A DNA stretch of 64,000 nt, taken from NCBI GenBank assembly GCA_030704615.1, contig CM060731.1:93288756-93352755 (forward strand), read 5' to 3'. The notes beneath the pieces are model-generated. The model was not told the origin of the DNA. It ran no database searches and was given only the letters and a program-made list of their open reading frames with translations. Each line of letters starts with the position of its first letter. The stretch's first letter is position 1. The stretch comes from Takakia lepidozioides (Eukaryota > Streptophyta > Takakiopsida > Takakiales > Takakiaceae). The position numbers were made by a program, and so were the translations under genes. Positions 12,566 through 23,378 of the stretch are shown in pieces.

Positions 12566-13290
12566 TGTCGTGCACCTCACTTCGGTAAGCTCCCCTTCAA
12601 GTCATAGTTACCGGTTTGATGCGCGCGCCTAACTCCCAACCTGGCCGCTTGGCCAACTTGGAGCTTCGGCTACTCACCGGGGCATAACGGTCCCCTTTGA
12701 TCTCCCAAAGAACCCTCCACCGATTTGGGCCCAACGGGAATTCCCTTTGGTAGTTGGCAGTCCGGAACAGCTCCCCATTCTTTGGTCGCTTTCCGGCTCG
12801 CTCGCTTACTCACTAGTTTTTTGTCACCAACGGGCTTGCACCGTTCTCGGGGTTACTACTCCCTATATATACTTCTGTAGCTGTCCGCGGGGGTTTCACA
12901 AACAACCATGCCATTTTATGGCGAACCACCACGAAAACCCTCGACTCCCGGTGATGAGTCGCGGTGAGTCTTGGCCCACCCACCATGGCCCCTATGGACC
13001 GTGATGAGTCCCAAGACTCCCCACGACTCCCACCACGAGGTCTCCGCCCCAAGGTGAGTCCTATGCAACCCCCACTAAGTCCCGCTAAGCTACCACCACC
13101 CCTTTGTGAAGCCACCCCCACCGCATCTTGGTGTGCGGGGCTCCACCTAGTGAGCACCTCCGCCTCCTTGAGTGCCTTGGGCACTCAAGGGTGCTTCAAC
13201 CCCCCGTACCTATCGCTGCCACTGCCCCCACCACAGGGGCAGCCCCTCATGTGTCCCGACCCCCTGCCCTCAAGGCAAAGGGCCGCGACA
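12566..13290 (-). repeat. Truncated 5' LTR of element 3
   Basis: Begins TGTCGTGCACC on the plus strand, which is the LTR end next to the primer site. It follows the complete LTR through the TATATATA box and the GAGTC-rich part to about GGCCGCGACA at 13290, where it changes abruptly into PPR-like sequence. About 870 bp of its outer part are missing. Confidence 0.82.
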
Positions 13291-13835
13291 GGTGAAGTGC
13301 GACCACATCACGTTTTTGTGCGTTTGCAATGCTTGTGCAAGCCTGGCAGCCCTGGAAAAGGGAAAAGGGTGCATGGTGACATCATCAAAGCTGGAATTGT
13401 ACCAAATGTCATTCTGGACAGTGCCCTGGTGGACATGTATGCGAAATGTGGGTGCATTGAGGATGCAAAGGGAGTATTTGACAATGTGGCTGAATGAAAT
13501 GTGGTGTCGTGGAATCCGATGATCGCATGATATGCCTAGCATGTTTGTCATAGGGAGGTCCTGCAACTATTTGAAGGAATGCAAAAGAATGGCTTGAAGC
13601 TGGACAGTATCACCTTTATATGTGTTCTCTCTGCATGCAGCCACACTGGCCTACTGAATGAAGGAAGACGCTACTTCGATTCCCTGAGTCAACATCTGGT
13701 GTCACCCTGCCAGTAAAGCACTTTGGCTGCATATATGGTGGACCTTTTGGACGTGCGGGACAACTACATGAGGCAAGGTACCTGATTAATAAAATGCGAA
13801 TCAATCCAGATGTTGTGGTGTGGAAAACCTTGCAT
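13291..13835 (+). pseudogene. PPR protein fragment (PLS class)
   Basis: Coding-like sequence for a plant pentatricopeptide repeat protein, the family that binds organelle RNA. CDHITFLCVCNACASLAALE is followed after a frameshift (about 13365) by VPNVILDSALVDMYAKCGCI. Then comes a stop, VSWNPMIA, and later LDSITFICVLSACSHTGLLN plus a degraded segment resembling the last repeats before an E domain (KMRINPDVVVWKTL, near 13800). Several stops and shifts make it non-functional. It starts exactly at the broken LTR edge. The repeat units closely resemble those at 32.1-33.2 kb. A DYW domain is not present. Confidence 0.75.
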
Positions 13836-13879
13836 GTAACCCTCCACTTGGTGTAACCCTCTGAAACCCCGATTTCTCA

Positions 13880-14125
13880 TGTAACTCTGGTTGGTCCATT
13901 TTATACTTAACCACATTTGGACTTAGTCAAATTTCGAGACCAAGTGTGGGTTACACCGACTGGAGTTACACTCCATTCTGTGTAACCCCGAGTGGAGTTA
14001 CACACCTTGTCGTGTAACCCGATGTAACCCTGAGTGGAGTTACACACCTCGTCGTGTAACCCGATGTAACCCCGAGTGGAGTTACACACCTCGTCGTGTA
14101 ATCCGATGTAACCCCGACTGGAGTT
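13880..14125. repeat. Minisatellite, about 42-45-bp unit (GTGTAACCC / GGAGTTACAC)
   Basis: Repeats of GATGTAACCCCGAGTGGAG followed by TTACACACCTCGTCGTGTAA, most regular from about 13975 to 14120, with degenerate copies back to about 13835. Each unit holds GTGTAAC and GTTACAC halves that can pair, so the unit is partly self-complementary. The short minus-strand frame (13907-14089) is an artefact of repetition. Confidence 0.75.
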
Positions 14126-15766
14126 GACACTCTTTCAGTTCCATGTCACTCTCAAGAGAGGGTGGGGAAGATTTGACATGCCGGAAACCAGCATACCAAC
14201 CTGTCAGAGGTTGCACGTGCGTTAATTTCTTACATTATTCCGATTATCTTCCCTGCAATTGCTTGGTCAAACCTGACATTGCAAGTTTCTTCCCAAAAAG
14301 AAAACAACCCCCACCAAAATACTATAATCTTGAAATTTTTGTGGTGAAATTTTTTGCAATTTGGTATCTATGGATGGATGTGGTAGGTAGCCACTGATTT
14401 ATAAGGTTCATATTTTTGGATGTACTATGTTAGGTGTGTCCAGGCCCCAGGGGTAAGAAAATTTAAGGGCAAAAAAACCCTATCTGTAGGAAGTTAAGTG
14501 TTATTGTACAAGAGTCATGGAGGTGATATATGTAATGACGCTGCTCTCACTCATGATTCTTCATTCTAAAATCTTCATTATTTGCAACTAAAATGATTTA
14601 TAATGGTAGATAATTTTCTCAACTACTTGTGCTTCAGCCAACAAGCCAAGAATGCTACTCTATTTATGCTCAACTTCATGGTTGGGCTTGTATGTACACT
14701 TTATTGCTCATTGGCACGCACCTGTAATTTTCCAAACAACACTAATTAAGGTTGTGTAGCTACAGCACTACATGCTGGTAAACTGGCAAAGTAGGTAACA
14801 ACAGAACTTTCATTTCTGCATTTCAGGTAACTTTCCCTTCTGGTTACAATATTTCGTGAAGGGGCTGTAAAACCAAGAGTTTTGCACTGCCCAGTCATGC
14901 CCCAGGTTGGAGTAAGCCAAGAGAGGCCTAATCAGAGTGAATTTTCTGTAACTGAAAAGGGGTCAGCTCTCTATACTTCCCTCACTTGCACATTAAGATG
15001 CTCTCTGGGGGCTGAGACCTTCAGACATAACCACCAATATGATGTTTCAATGTGAAGTTACCAGAGTCTACTGGCAGTGGTTCTCTGCATGTGAGAGCAA
15101 ATGCTTGCTTTAAGCTTTTACTCTGCTAAACCTGAGACTAATATTGTAGGGTACTAGCTAACAATTTGATATGGCAAGCTCAAATCATTCTAGGCATATA
15201 GGCACAGGCCACTGACACAGGACTCTTGCAGTGGTCAAGTGCAGAAGTTCCAATCCATCAACTTTTCCGAAGCAGATTTCACAATGTGAGAACATGTGTT
15301 ATCAGCCACCACATGACATGCACTCATCTTTGTTTTCCAGTGAGCATGCTAACTGGGCCATTTTTGTCTTCAAATCCACATCTGTCATGGTTTGTTTACT
15401 CTGCAACACAAGTACAGACATTGTAGGAGTGTCATTTCAATGTATGGATAGAGAATGTGCGACCTCCCAAATGATTTGAAATTTAGATAGTTCATGCTGG
15501 ACCCTTCTTACATGACTTAGTGGCTCATGTGCAGAATTGACTTTTGTCTGACTTATATCATTGTCTCAGAGTGTCATCAGGGAAGTCAAAGGGCGCTGCT
15601 GGCTTGGTCAATTGATGAAAGTCAGGTATTATGAACTCCTGCAAAAAGATATTCAATTTGGAATATGCAGATTAGCTTAAAATGGTTGGGAGAAGAGGAA
15701 TGAAGTGAGCAGTTACACTGATACTGTTGAAAAGATCCTTAAGTGGTCAGCTGGATAGAGAAATAC
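14126..15766. other. RNR1 3' flank; no gene recognised
   Basis: AT-rich sequence downstream of the last recognised RNR1 exon. I searched the minus strand for the usual C-terminal exon, which in plant class Ia large subunits ends in a redox-active Cys pair, and did not find it. A strongly diverged or distant last exon cannot be excluded. Short open frames here show no recognisable domain. Confidence 0.45.
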
Positions 15767-18700
15767 CTTTAGGCTACTGGGATCCACAGTGTACTTTATG
15801 GCATCAGCTGCAGCACGCGACCGCAAGTAGTACATGCCCGTCTTAAGACCCTGCCAATTTGCACAATTGCAAAGAAAGCATTCCATCACAACCATGGTGT
15901 TAATATCTCACTTCAACAAATATAAGTCAAATTCACTATCATCAAGATGGCTGACTATTATTGGGATGGAAACCATGCTGGATGAGCAAAGTGAGATGGG
16001 ATCCAACATCCAAATCATAACAAAGAAGCATCTTCATCAGATCTTCATCTAATTCAACGAGGCAATGAAAGGAGGCAATTAGGTAGCCAAGTTTGCAGGC
16101 TTGCACCTTTGACCAGGTGTAGAAGTGCAGAGATGTCAGCTTCCCAAAGTTGGGTTGGTCCATGTGAATGTTGAGGCTTTGGCTCTGGTCAATGAAGGCC
16201 CCTCGCTCAGCAGCCATGTCCACAATGGATCGTTGTTTTATTTCCCATACCGTCCTACAAAAACAACAAAGCAAATATGTGCCTGTGAGAAGCAGAAGAG
16301 GGGACTCAAAAGTCAGAAAGGGATGTAATCATTAGCTAGGTGCCGAAAGAATGTCACTTAGGGTTTAGAAAGGCAGGGAAGGATTACATATTGTGGAGGT
16401 CAAAGGATGCAGATATGTACAGGAAGATGGGGGATTTAGCTGTGTAAGGCATCTATGCAAAGCCCAGAGAGCAGGCACCAACTCTGCAAGCATACCCAAT
16501 AAGGGCACAAGAGCTACCTGTATATGCATTTGAGATCTTCAGGTATCCCATCTATCTGTTGAATGGAGCCATTGTTGTAGATGATCTGGTTTTTCAACTC
16601 AGGAGTCCATATACCCATGTTGGTCAAATCATTTAGCAGATGCTTGTTCACCACCACAAATTCACCACTGAACAGGACAAGTTGAGCAAACACATCAAAT
16701 TAGAGACAGCAAGTCCTGGCGGAATGCATCAGTTCTAAACAAGGCACAGATACAGGGTGTGAAATCCAACAGAATGCCAGTCACTATCACTCTGCCAATG
16801 AGGAAGAGTAACTACTATGCCTTGTTCTTACTTCTGTTCAATGTATAGAACTCTCTGAAGAATGAAAAGACTTTCCAATTTTGAGGACAGTCAGAATAAA
16901 ATAGTAGAGCTCACTGTGTTGGGCAAGGCACAATGCTCACAACTATCTTTCCTCTCTAGGTGAATCCCCTCCCACTTGAAGCACTAGGCTTGTTGTAGAA
17001 TCTGATCCTTCTCCTTGGCAATCACTCTAGGTGCCGTCTCCAGATGTGGATAAACAAGGGAAACAAAGGGTTCCGCTCTATATTATAGCCTGAACCAGCT
17101 GTTCAAAAGACAAATTGCAGATATGGAACAGGTGAGGTTGCAGGTTTCTAAGTGGATTGCAACCTGAAATAGGTACTGGTTATCAATGAACCTGATCAAC
17201 ATTTACCAGGACCTGAACAGCACAATGAGTGCAGGTTCAGATCCTGGCACATCTACCACACTGCCAAAACTGTCAGGTCCAAGGATGAAATTTCACCTTA
17301 ATACTCGACGGCTGTAGATGTTTGAGGTGTAAGGCTCAAAGCACTCATTGTTTCCCAGTATTTGGCTGGTGGAAGCAGTTGGCATTGGTGCCACTAGAAG
17401 GGAGTTTCGCACACCTGTCCTTGCTATTTTCTGTCGCAAGGCATCCCAATTCCAGCGATCCGAGGGCTGAATGTTCCACATGTCTGGTTGTAAGATTCCC
17501 TGCAAAAAAGCAAACATTAGGTGAGCAAATACTCTCACTCTCTACTCAAGAAATGGCTTTGTTTGGTGCACATGAAAGAAAAGGAGAGACTGGCAGCAGA
17601 AAGGTTGGAGTTGAGGGGGTCAAGGTAAACCTCACCTTGCTAACAGGACAGCCAGCATACGTCTCATAGACACCCTCCTCGCCTGCTAAGTCAGCTGATG
17701 TATTAAGTGCATGGTAGTAGATTGTCTCAAAAATGTCTCGATTTAGATTCTGGGCCTGAAGTCATGCAAACAGCTAAGAATTACTTCACCTTGTGCCATT
17801 GAAGGGATTTCAAACTCACATATTTCACAAACATAGCCTTTCACTAAAGACCTGTGACCTGGAGCTGACAAGATGTGTAAGAAAACACTTCGGAATACAC
17901 AGACCCTGGAAGAACGCTGCAAAATATGTTTAATTTAGTTTCTGGGCTTGCAGTTTAGTTCCCCTCGAGACATTGCTGTGAGCAGGACACATTATCCAGC
18001 GTACAGTGCCCAATGTATTTGTTGTCAGGGGAGGAGACTCTGATAGAAGGGTATCCTGGGAAATCTTAATCTACTAACTTCATACAAGAGAACCAGTAAC
18101 AAACACAACTTCCATGTCATTGGGATTAGATCAATTACTAAACCCAAATCTCAGCCTGGGGTTCAAATGCACTCTCCCCAAGACAAGCAGATAACTGACC
18201 TCCTTAGAATCAAAGGCCATGCCAAGCAAGATAAAGGCATCAGCCAGGCCCTGCACCCCTAAGCCGATGGGCCTGTGACGCAAATTAGAGCGCTTTGCTG
18301 TCTCAACTGGGTAGTAGTTCACGTCAATAATTTTGTTGAGATTGCGTGTCACCAGGGCTGTGATCTACCACAAGTCAACAAATCAGACTCAGAATATACC
18401 TCAATCACGGCCTCTATCACCTACTTGTTAGAACTGTGAAGTACAACAGTAATGCAAGCCTGGAGCAACAACAAAAGTGCAAACTCACCTCTCCAAGCTT
18501 CTCAAAATCAAAGTATCGATTTGTGTGACATCTACTGCCAATGAGTTTTGTTGGGTGTGATTCCATGGGGACGTCCTGCTTTCACCACCACAGTAAATGA
18601 GGTCAGGGTTTTTAAGTTCACAAACTGCTTCAGTGCCAACTTGATCGACATCTGTCCAACAATGAATCTTGTCAGAAGGGTTTCATTGCAACATTGTAAG

Positions 18701-21700
18701 AAGGCAAGGAACGGTATTCTCAATGTGATGGTTAAGGAGAATCAACTTCTGTATAATCTGATGTCCATAGTTCTGCTTTCTGCAACAAAACAGTCTAACA
18801 GCTCACCTTTTCACGAACACAGCGAGGAAGAGCCAGGGAGGCCAAGTTGCAAACAGCCATTTCTTCAGGACTTGAAAACTCTACAATCTCCGTGCATAAA
18901 TTAGAGGACTTGATGGTGCCCAGGTTTTGTTGATTGCTCTTCCTGTTGCATGCATCCTACACTCAAACCAACCATTCAATCCATAAGGCTGCACAATAAA
19001 TCCCACCATTAACAGTAATAGAGAAGGGCAGTACAACACCATCCTTAGTGTCAGCTCACAGAATGAGCATATTCAGCACAAGCAGGAGATAGCAACCTTG
19101 TAAAGCATGTAAGGATTGCCAGTCTCAATTTGTGCTTCCAAAATTGAAAACCATAGCTTCTGTGCTTGCACCACCCTCTTGGCCTTACCCTGTTAAAAAA
19201 CACCACACTGGATCAGGAGAAGATCTAAAGCCAGCTGCTGATATGGAAGTGCAATCTACTAGCATGTAGAAAATACAAATGATCTTTTCACAGCATACAT
19301 TCTGCTTTTGTGATGATAAGAGGAACATCTAAGGCATCAGCTACAAGTTGCAGGTAGATTTAGTGATCAGAGATCATTACGGAGAATTTTACTGAACATA
19401 TTATGATCCAACAATTGGAAAGCCTCCCATGGGTGGAGGCTCAGTCAAAACTCAACAATACGAGGAAAGTAACCTCAGAGGGGACAGTGTAATGTTACCT
19501 AACTCCTTTAACTACCTTGTGTACGAGCCTCTCAAAACTATCAACCCAGCAGTCCACAGACCAAGTAACAGCAGCTTGTCACTGGGACCAGAAAAGAGAC
19601 AATGGTCCCCATTTCTTGCGACCGATGCATGGAACAAGATCAAGGGATCCACAGCCCATAGAAAACTTAGTTCACCCCCCGTGCGCGGGCTCTCCTACTG
19701 CAAGTAAACAACTGTCAGGTTGCCAATCCAAAAAAGGTGAGCTACAGCAAACCTTAGCATCAAAAACAGAATCTGGACACCTAAGAGCCTTTCAATCATC
19801 TAAATGTTATGTTCCATGTAGAGTCAGAAATCACCCAGGACATGTCCTTTATGCCTTCAGTCTGGTATCCCTGCAAGTGGTTGACAGTCTAGCTCGTATT
19901 CACTGATGCCACATCAAGCAGTGCTCCCTATATTATGATTGGTAATTACTAATTCCTTTTCTCACAAACCTCAATCATTAATTCTCAATGCAAAGTCAAT
20001 AGCGTGAAAGATAAATCTCTGAAGGAACCAATTTCATAAGAATTGACCAGCTACCTTGCCATGGTTCTTTCTCAAGTCAAGCCAGTCAAAGATGTCAGCA
20101 TGCCATGGCTCAAGGTACACAGCAAATGCACCTGCATCCATGGCCATACAATCATTACCAATCAATAACTAAAAATGAATTGGAGCTTGCCTCCAATCAC
20201 TCAGCAGCAGAACAACCTCAACTAATAGTCCTCTTTGAACAAAGTTAACCACTAGTATGGTCAGCGAAGGAAACGACCTCTAACCAGAAACATCAGAACA
20301 TAGCTTACCTTTCCTCTTGCCACCACCTTGGTCAACATACCGAGCTGTGTCATTGAACACCCTCAGCATTGGAATTATGCCATTAGATGTGCCATTAGTA
20401 CCACGGATGTAGCTGCCAGTTGCACGGATACAGTGCGCTGACAGCCCAATTCCCCCAGCAGACTTGCTGATCACAGCACACTCTTTCAGTGTGTCATAAA
20501 TGCCCTCAATGCTGTCCTCTTTCATACACACCAGGAAGCAACTGCTGAGCTGCAACATCCTCCCAGTTGGAAGTCCAGTGAGATTTTGTTACACTGTACA
20601 CCTTAGAACATATATGCAAAGATCTTGCACCTGACACTGCCACTCCTGTGACTCACTTTTGGTAAGGGTATACTGGAAACTGAATGCATCCATGAATTCC
20701 ACAACAATATTACGTTCAGAATGAAACCTGGGGCCTTGGATTCCCAGCATTGAAGAGAGTGGGTGAACCATGGGTGAACCACCGCTGTGACATTGTGTGG
20801 TAAGTCTTAAGAGCAGCTTCAATGTCATTCTTGTGAATACCCACAGAGACTCTCATCAGCATGTGCTGGGGCCTTTCCACCACTTGGCCATTGACTTTCA
20901 GAAGGTACGATCGCTCAAGGGTTTTGAACCCAAAGTAATCATAGTCAAAATCCCTGTCATAAATGATCTCACTATCCAGCCGTGCTGCATTCTGCAAGAA
21001 GAAAACAAATGAAGACTGTTACAGTCCAGATTCACATGGTTGACCAAACACATTCCTTTATTTGCCATCATCCTTTTCTTAGACCCCCTTCTATGATGGA
21101 CCTGTCCTGCCACCCACACCATGTTTTGCAGTTCTTGCAAGTTAATGAGGTACTGAACTACTAACCCCCACACTCACTTGCTGTAGATGAGACAAATTGA
21201 TGAGGTCCTCACCTGCATGATTATTTCGTACACATCATCTGCAATAAGTTCTGCTTTCTGGTTTGACTTGTCATTCACATGGAAGTACATATCTTTGATC
21301 CTGTAGAAACAAGAAACCATACAGATGCATTTGTAAGTCTGATACCACAGGAAGGGCAGCTAATAGACATCATAGTGTGGGGTGCAGGAATGTAATACAA
21401 TTAGAGCAACAAGCAGGGGCAGAATACATACGTCTCTGAAAAAGACTTTTTGGTCTTCTTATGCAAATTGGAGACTGCAATCCTGGCTGCAAGCTGCATT
21501 CAGGAACACCAAATGGTAAATGCAGTACCTCACTGGTATCAACCAGACTGCCTGATATAGCCTCGGCTCATGTCCAGCTCTCATTCCAAATGGAGCATGG
21601 CAATCTGCTCATCAGCATCACTCTAATAGTGTTTACACGGTGAGCACAAGTCAACAAAGAGTTGCAACCTCTCAGCACCTAATCAGAAATGTAGTTTGTA

Positions 21701-21915
21701 TGCACATGCCAGATGCTTCTCCTAATAATACATATTATAAGGAACTTACTGGCTGCTTCAGGTCAATGCAAAATGTGTGTGTGTGTGGAGAGAGAGAAAT
21801 GAAATGAAATGAAATGGTGCTTTATAACGTCCGCGGAAAGCTCATAGAGCTTATGGGACAAAATGGAAGAGAACATGAGAGAGGAAACAAAAAACCAGAG
21901 CGAAGGATAAAAACT

Positions 21916-21946
<31 letters not shown>

Positions 21947-22187
21947 TTCCAGGACTCACAATTGCATAGTCAGGATGGTTGGTAGTCATGGCCGCAGCAG
22001 TCTCAGCAGCCAATTCATCGAGCTGGCTGGTGGTGACTCCCTTGTAAACCCCCATACACACTTTCTGAGCAACTAGCACCGGTTCACAGTGATCTGGGTG
22101 CAAGCCATAGCTCAGCTTCTTCAGCCGTGCGGTGATTTTGTCAAAATGTACGGACTCCTGCCTGCCGTCTCTTTTTATCACATACAT
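15767..22187 (-). CDS. RNR1: Ribonucleoside-diphosphate reductase large subunit, spliced, one exon decayed
   Basis: Class Ia large subunit; it reduces ribonucleotides to deoxyribonucleotides for DNA synthesis together with the small subunit. Exons (approximate): 22187-21960, 21493-21432, 21300-21213, 20991-20728, 20549-20309, 20131-20055, 19697-19516, 19189-19097, 18956-18807, 18575-18489, 18364-18200, 17755-17636, 17499-17297, 16667-16518, 16254-16107, 15850-15767, nearly all bounded by GT/AG. It begins with an ATP-cone ([20 protein letters not shown]). The redox Cys sit in [10 protein letters not shown] and [10 protein letters not shown], the radical-site Cys in SSNLCTEI, and the radical-transfer tyrosines in [12 protein letters not shown]. 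Phases agree across 15 exons. The exon at 19516-19697 is full of indels, and the C-terminal exon was not found. It is therefore either a recent pseudogene or a real gene with local sequence error. Confidence 0.9.
19516..19697 (-). pseudogene. RNR1: Decayed RNR1 exon 7
   Basis: This lies where family comparison requires the exon between NHGK and GKAKRVV. Splice signals are intact (TTACTTGCAG and GTAGTT). Reading different frames in turn gives pieces that align with the family: RARG, then [20 protein letters not shown] and [13 protein letters not shown]. Its 182 bp is not a multiple of three, and several single-base indels and a stop interrupt it. Neighbouring exons show no such damage. Confidence 0.7.
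21774..21943. repeat. Microsatellites in RNR1 intron 1
   Basis: A (GT)n run followed by (GA)n and four GAAAT units (about 21774-21816), and a longer (AG)n tract (about 21912-21943), the latter about 20 bp inside the intron from the exon 1 donor. Confidence 0.85.
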
Positions 22188-22689
22188 TGTCGAAGATTTT
22201 CAAAGTTTTCCACAGCTCCCCTTTTGGTCTACGAAGCGAGAGCACACCCACCGGGATTGGATCCTCGCAGTCTTCTGGCTTGAAGAGAGAGTAGAACAAC
22301 AGAGAACAGAATGTAGGCTCCAGCGACCAAGAAGACTACCACTCGGCAGAAGGCTTGGTAAACTTGAGATTAGACAGGTGGGTGTTCTGTGTACGTATGT
22401 AGAGAGGGGACTGGAGACATATAGACAAAGACAGAAACAGAACGAGAACGCGGGGGAAAGAGATGTGAGGATTCAAAACGGATGGCGGGCTTGAAAGTTC
22501 CCGCGCTCCAGCACAGAGGGCAGTCATGATGCCTGCCTGCCACATCCACCCCTCCATTTTGCCCCCGTCCTGCGATTCAATGCTCTGTACGTTTGCAGCG
22601 AGGCAGCCGCACTTCCTCAACAAATCGCTGCTTCCCACTCTGCCCCCAACCAAATTTTGCGTGGCTTTCATTCAAGCACACCCACCCTA
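22188..22689 (-). promoter_or_regulatory. RNR1 upstream region, bounded by a LINE 3' end
   Basis: About 500 bp between the RNR1 start codon and the poly-A end of the LINE. It must hold the 5' UTR and whatever proximal promoter remains. I see no confident TATA box. TTCCCGCGCTC near 22497 on the plus strand resembles the TTTCCCGC E2F-type element known in plant RNR promoters, but this is inference from a short match. Confidence 0.4.
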
Positions 22690-23378
22690 AAACACTTTTT
22701 TTTTTTTTTTTTTTAAGGGGGGGATTGTAGCCCCGACAACTTTATTGAAGAAGAAGTAAGGAAAAAATAACCTTACATAGAGCCATAAGGCAGATTACAG
22801 AGGTACCACTCAGAAACAACTTACAGAAATCAAGGAAGATGAATCTAGACTAAGTAACCCTTACATAGTCGAAACAGGGAGAAGTGAGGAGAAAGGATAG
22901 AGCTGAAGTGTCCACCCTACAGAGATGAACCTGTCCAGCAAGAAGAAAGAGAGCATGACCTAGTCTGCCAAAAAACATCCTACATACTGCCTCATTTCCT
23001 CTTAGGACCCTCATAAGTAAGCTGTGTCTTTGCTTTTGCTTTCCTAGAGCCACTACGTTTGTGTCTCCAATTTATTTCCGTATCTTCGTTCTCCAGCGGA
23101 GTCTGTTTCGTTCTAGTTGAGCTTCCAACAGGCAGGGGGGAGTCTTCCCACACAATTCTTGTGTCTTCAATTCTCCTGCAGAAAACAAAGTCCTTCCCCC
23201 AAGATTCGTCGAACTTGGCAAAGAGTTGGGGTCTTCGATTGCTGTGACACTTGGAAAGAGCTGCAAGCAAAACAGACCAAGCTTTGCGAGCCTCAGACCT
23301 AAGGTCTGAGTGAGCCAGATAAAGAACTTTCTGCACACACGGCCTCTCTTTCTAATACACCACACAGCACCTCATTTT

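Larger units (their letters stand above)
7373..13290 (-). mobile_element. Ty3 chromovirus element 3, nearly complete but dead
   Basis: On the minus strand the order is: truncated 5' LTR (13290-12566), primer site (12563-12552), gag, protease, RT, RNase H, integrase, chromodomain, polypurine tract, truncated 3' LTR (7913-7373). Both LTRs are cut at their outer ends: 725 and 541 bp remain of about 1590. No target duplication can be read. The order of protein domains is that of Ty3/gypsy, and the chromodomain places it among the chromoviruses. Confidence 0.88.
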
